Below, piece after piece: positions 61,764 through 64,000 of a stretch of 64,000 nt of DNA (position 1 is the stretch's first letter; every line of letters starts with the position of its first letter). The notes under the pieces were generated by a model. That model was not told where the DNA came from and did no database searches. It saw only the letters and a list, made by a program, of their open reading frames with translations. The stretch is from CAILZL01 sp963791615 (GTDB taxonomy: Bacteria; Pseudomonadota; Gammaproteobacteria; Steroidobacterales; Steroidobacteraceae). A program made the position numbers and the translations under genes. The stretch spans positions 62,001-126,000 of the forward strand of contig CAWBTE010000005.1 of assembly GCA_963791615.1 (NCBI GenBank). The letters run 5' to 3'.

Positions 61764-63009
61764 TTAGATCTTGCCGAGCAAAATCGTGCGCTGTAGCGTC
61801 GGCATGTCTTTATCACCCCGACCGGACAGACCAATCAGTATCTTCTTGCCGGGATTGTTGCGTGCCCAGCGACGCGCACCGGCCAGAGCATGCGCTGACT
61901 CCACTGCGGGCAGGATGCCTTCAGAGTTGCAACATTCTTCCAGTGCATTCAAGGCATCATCATCTTCAATGCCCTGGTAAGTCACACGACCTGCTGCTTG
62001 CAGCAGCGCGTGTTCAGGACCGACACCGGGATAATCGAGACCCGCCGATACCGAATGCGTTTCCTGAATCTGACCATTCTCGTCCTGCAACAGCATCGAA
62101 TAACAACCCTGCAATACGCCGGGCTTGCCGTAGGCCAGTGACGCGGCGTTCTGTCCCAGACCGGTGCCCGTACCGCCCGCTTCAATGCCCAGCAATTGCA
62201 CCTGCGTATCTTTGACAAAGGGATGGAACAAGCCAATCGCATTGGAGCCACCGCCAACACAGGCAATGGCAATGTCCGGCAAGCTGCCCGTCCGGGTGAG
62301 CATCTGCTCACGCGCTTCACGGCCAATAATGGCCTGGAATTCACGCACCAGATACGGATAAGGATGTGGGCCAATGGCGCTGCCCAGACAATAGTAGGTG
62401 CCATTCGGATCGGTCACCCAATCGCGCAGGGCTTCATCCACGGCGGCACGCAAGGTTTTGTCGCCGCTGGTCACTGGAGTCACCGTGGCGCCAAGCAACT
62501 TCATGCGCCCCACATTCGGCGCTTGCCGCTCCATATCCACTGCGCCCATGTACACGGTGCACGGCAAACCAATACGCGCACAGGCGGCAGCTGAAGCCAC
62601 ACCATGCTGACCCGCACCGGTTTCCGCAATGACACGCTTCGCGCCGAGCTTCTTCGCCAGCAACACCTGACCAATGGAATTGTTGATCTTGTGCGCGCCG
62701 GTATGCGCCAGATCTTCGCGTTTAAGCCACACTTCGCGACCCCAGCGTCTTCGACAACGTGCGCGCATGAGTCAGCGCCGTGGGGCGACCAATCCAGTCG
62801 CGTAATTCGGCCTGATACTCGGCCTGAAATTCCGCATCGTGCAGGTAGCGCTTCACGCCTGCTTCCAGACGATTCAGTGCCGGCACCAGCGTTTCCGGAA
62901 TGTAGCGTCCCCCGAACGGCCCGAAGCGGCCCTGCGCGTCGGGATAAACATCGTTCAAAACATTGGCAAGCAAGATTTGCTGATCCAATGTGCTGCTAAA
63001 GGTTTTCAT
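61764..63009 (-). pseudogene. trpB: Tryptophan synthase beta subunit, one frameshift
   Basis: The ATG at 63009 has GAGAG 6 bases upstream. The N-terminal 95 residues (GRFGPFGGRYIPETLVPALNRLE, IGRPTALTHARTLSKTLG) and the rest (GREVWLKREDLAHTGAHKINNSIGQ with the PLP lysine, GAGQHGVA, AIACVGGGSNAIGLFHPF, GLSGRGDKD) are in two frames. They join at the GGGG near 62745, where one G too many separates TLG from GREVW. The product would be 414 residues, the normal length. The gene condenses indole with serine to tryptophan. Since it is otherwise perfect and lies in an intact operon, the shift is most likely a base-calling error. Confidence 0.9.
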
Positions 63010-63028
63010 CGCAACTCTCAATTTCTAC

Positions 63029-63083
63029 TGTAGGTCAGGCTTCAGCCTGACTGATTCCAAGTCAGGCTGAAGCCTGACCTACA
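63029..63083. repeat. REPIN-like inverted pair between trpF and trpB
   Basis: Arms TGTAGGTCAGGCTTCAGCCT plus GAC and GTCAGGCTGAAGCCTGACCT plus ACA are perfect inverted copies around a 9-base loop. The right arm on the minus strand gives the last codons VGQASA and the TGA stop of trpF. Confidence 0.85.
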
Positions 63084-63655
63084 CTTCTCGCTGCACGCAC
63101 AAATTCAATGATCTTCTGCGAGTCTTTCAGGCCGGGTGCGCTTTCCACGCCGCTGCTCACATCCACACCAAATGGGCGCACGGCACGAATGGCGTCCGAC
63201 ACATTCAGCGGATTCAAACCACCCGCCAGAATCAACTCACCCTGTCGTGCGGCTTCAGCTGCACGCGACCAGTCTGCGGTTTCGCCGGTACCACTCACCG
63301 GACCTTCAAACAGAAAACGTTTTGGCCAGTGCATCGGCAAGTCACGGCCAGCGCGCAGCACCGGCAACAGTGTCAGTTCATCCGGCAAGCGCAACCCGGC
63401 CAGATCCTGCCAATCAGTCTGCAGCACATCGGGCTTGAAAACACTCAGCACTTCATCCACCAGCCCCTGCGATGGATGCAGCATCACGGCAATCCGCGCG
63501 ATTCGCGCCGGCACTGTCGCTGCCAGATTCACCGCCTGTTGCGCCGTGACCCTGCGCTTCGAGGGCGCGAACACAAACCCAACGGCATCAACACCCGCCT
63601 CCACAGCGGTTCGCACCGCCACTTCAGTGGTCATGCCGCAAACTTTGACCCACAT
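63062..63655 (-). CDS. trpF: Phosphoribosylanthranilate isomerase
   Basis: The 197-residue protein shows the family motifs VKVCGMTTEVAVRTAVEAGVDAVGFVFAPSKRRVTAQQA (catalytic Cys of the KVCG motif), VLQTDWQDLAGLRLP and ILAGGLNPLNVSDAIRAVRPFGVDVSSGVESAPGLKDSQKIIEFVRAAR (catalytic Asp in GVDVSSGVE). It isomerises phosphoribosylanthranilate to CdRP. The start is ATG 63655; the trpC gene lies just upstream with 16 bases between them. The last residues VGQASA and the stop are from a REPIN, so the original C-terminus was likely shorter. Confidence 0.95.
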   Translation of the reverse strand: MWVKVCGMTTEVAVRTAVEAGVDAVGFVFAPSKRRVTAQQAVNLAATVPARIARIAVMLHPSQGLVDEVLSVFKPDVLQTDWQDLAGLRLPDELTLLPVLRAGRDLPMHWPKRFLFEGPVSGTGETADWSRAAEAARQGELILAGGLNPLNVSDAIRAVRPFGVDVSSGVESAPGLKDSQKIIEFVRAARSVGQASA

Positions 63656-63671
63656 GTTCAGGACTGCCGCC

Positions 63672-64000
63672 TCAACTCTTGGGCAAATCAGCGGCGAAGA
63701 ATTCCACCGACTGCGTGCGCGTCGCCAATGCTATTTCACGGCCAGCACTCAACAGTTCACCCGCCAGCTTGCGTGGATCGGCGCTGTTCATCAAGGTAGT
63801 GCCCACCAGCGCCAGCTGATAACCCAGTTGCGCCACGTATTTCGCATCTTCAACATTAGCCACGCCGCTTTCAGCCACCTTCGGGTAACCACGCGGCAGC
63901 AGATCCACCCATTCAGCGAAGCGCGCGAAATTCACTTGCAGTGTTTGCAGGTCACGGCAATTGATGCCAACCAGAATCTGTTCGGTATGCTGCCTGCGTG
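63672..64000 (-). CDS. trpC: Indole-3-glycerol phosphate synthase, C-terminal part (start outside window)
   Basis: The frame is open to the window edge. The visible part reads EQ-ILVGINCRDLQTLQVNFARF followed by KVAESGVANVEDAKYVAQLGYQLALVGTTLMNSADPRKLAGELLSAGRE, which is the end of TrpC (residues around the NNR/INCRDL strand, the AESG motif and the LVG-x-x-LM phosphate-binding loop). It closes the indole ring of CdRP to indole-3-glycerol phosphate. The gene is first of the visible trpC-trpF-trpB-trpA run, all on the minus strand. Confidence 0.9.
   Translation of the reverse strand, partial: RRQHTEQILVGINCRDLQTLQVNFARFAEWVDLLPRGYPKVAESGVANVEDAKYVAQLGYQLALVGTTLMNSADPRKLAGELLSAGREIALATRTQSVEFFAADLPKS

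Noticed and set aside
63672..64000. Tryptophan attenuator or leader peptide upstream of the trp genes
   Set aside because: The upstream end of the operon lies outside the window; no leader can be seen.

Overview
The window looks like a chromosomal segment of a free-living gammaproteobacterium with fairly high GC. The glycine tRNA (anticodon CCC) closely resembles the enterobacterial glyU type, and the right end carries trpC-trpF-trpB-trpA, panD, a DedA protein, a DctA-type carrier and a TfpX/TfpZ pilin accessory protein. The wealth of exported esterases, molybdenum hydroxylases, MBL-fold hydrolases and PD40/NHL propeller proteins recalls Steroidobacter/Nevskia-like bacteria, but this placement is an inference.

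Positions 1-50,600 are a dense accessory catabolic region. From left to right: the end of an unidentified protein, an MBL hydrolase, a DoxX-like membrane protein, an FAD monooxygenase, an LVIVD-repeat protein, a feruloyl-esterase-like enzyme, four proteins of the neutral ceramidase superfamily, two isoquinoline 1-oxidoreductase-type pairs (14.0-16.7 kb and 33.9-36.8 kb), an SDR, a dihaem cytochrome c, a type B carboxylesterase, TolB-like and NHL propellers, an alpha/beta hydrolase + amidohydrolase + DUF1080 run, a single OLD-like ATPase/TOPRIM gene, a second feruloyl-esterase-like gene, a MauG-type peroxidase with a TPR protein, two related substrate-binding proteins and a tandem Nif3-like pair. 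Most products carry Sec, Tat or lipoprotein signals, so the region appears built for periplasmic attack on esters, amides and aromatic compounds. From about 50.6 kb to the right end the content becomes more ordinary: a PepSY protein, transport, tRNA, panD and tryptophan biosynthesis.

Three themes stand out. First, four DUF6152 genes each sit beside a gene of a second uncharacterised exported family with a G-D/Y-S/A-V-G-x-W-x-G motif; the mature DUF6152 proteins are predicted to begin His-His, which suggests metal binding. Second, at least four families of small inverted-repeat elements are present. One 147-bp insertion lies in frame inside a signal peptide and shows a TA target duplication, and several genes take their stop codon from such repeats. 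Third, seven otherwise well-conserved genes, including trpB, are broken by single-base shifts at nine places. This fits indel errors in the assembly better than gene decay. A 20-bp-phased direct repeat upstream of doxX and the FAD monooxygenase, with a weaker copy near 33.35 kb, looks like an operator for a shared regulator.
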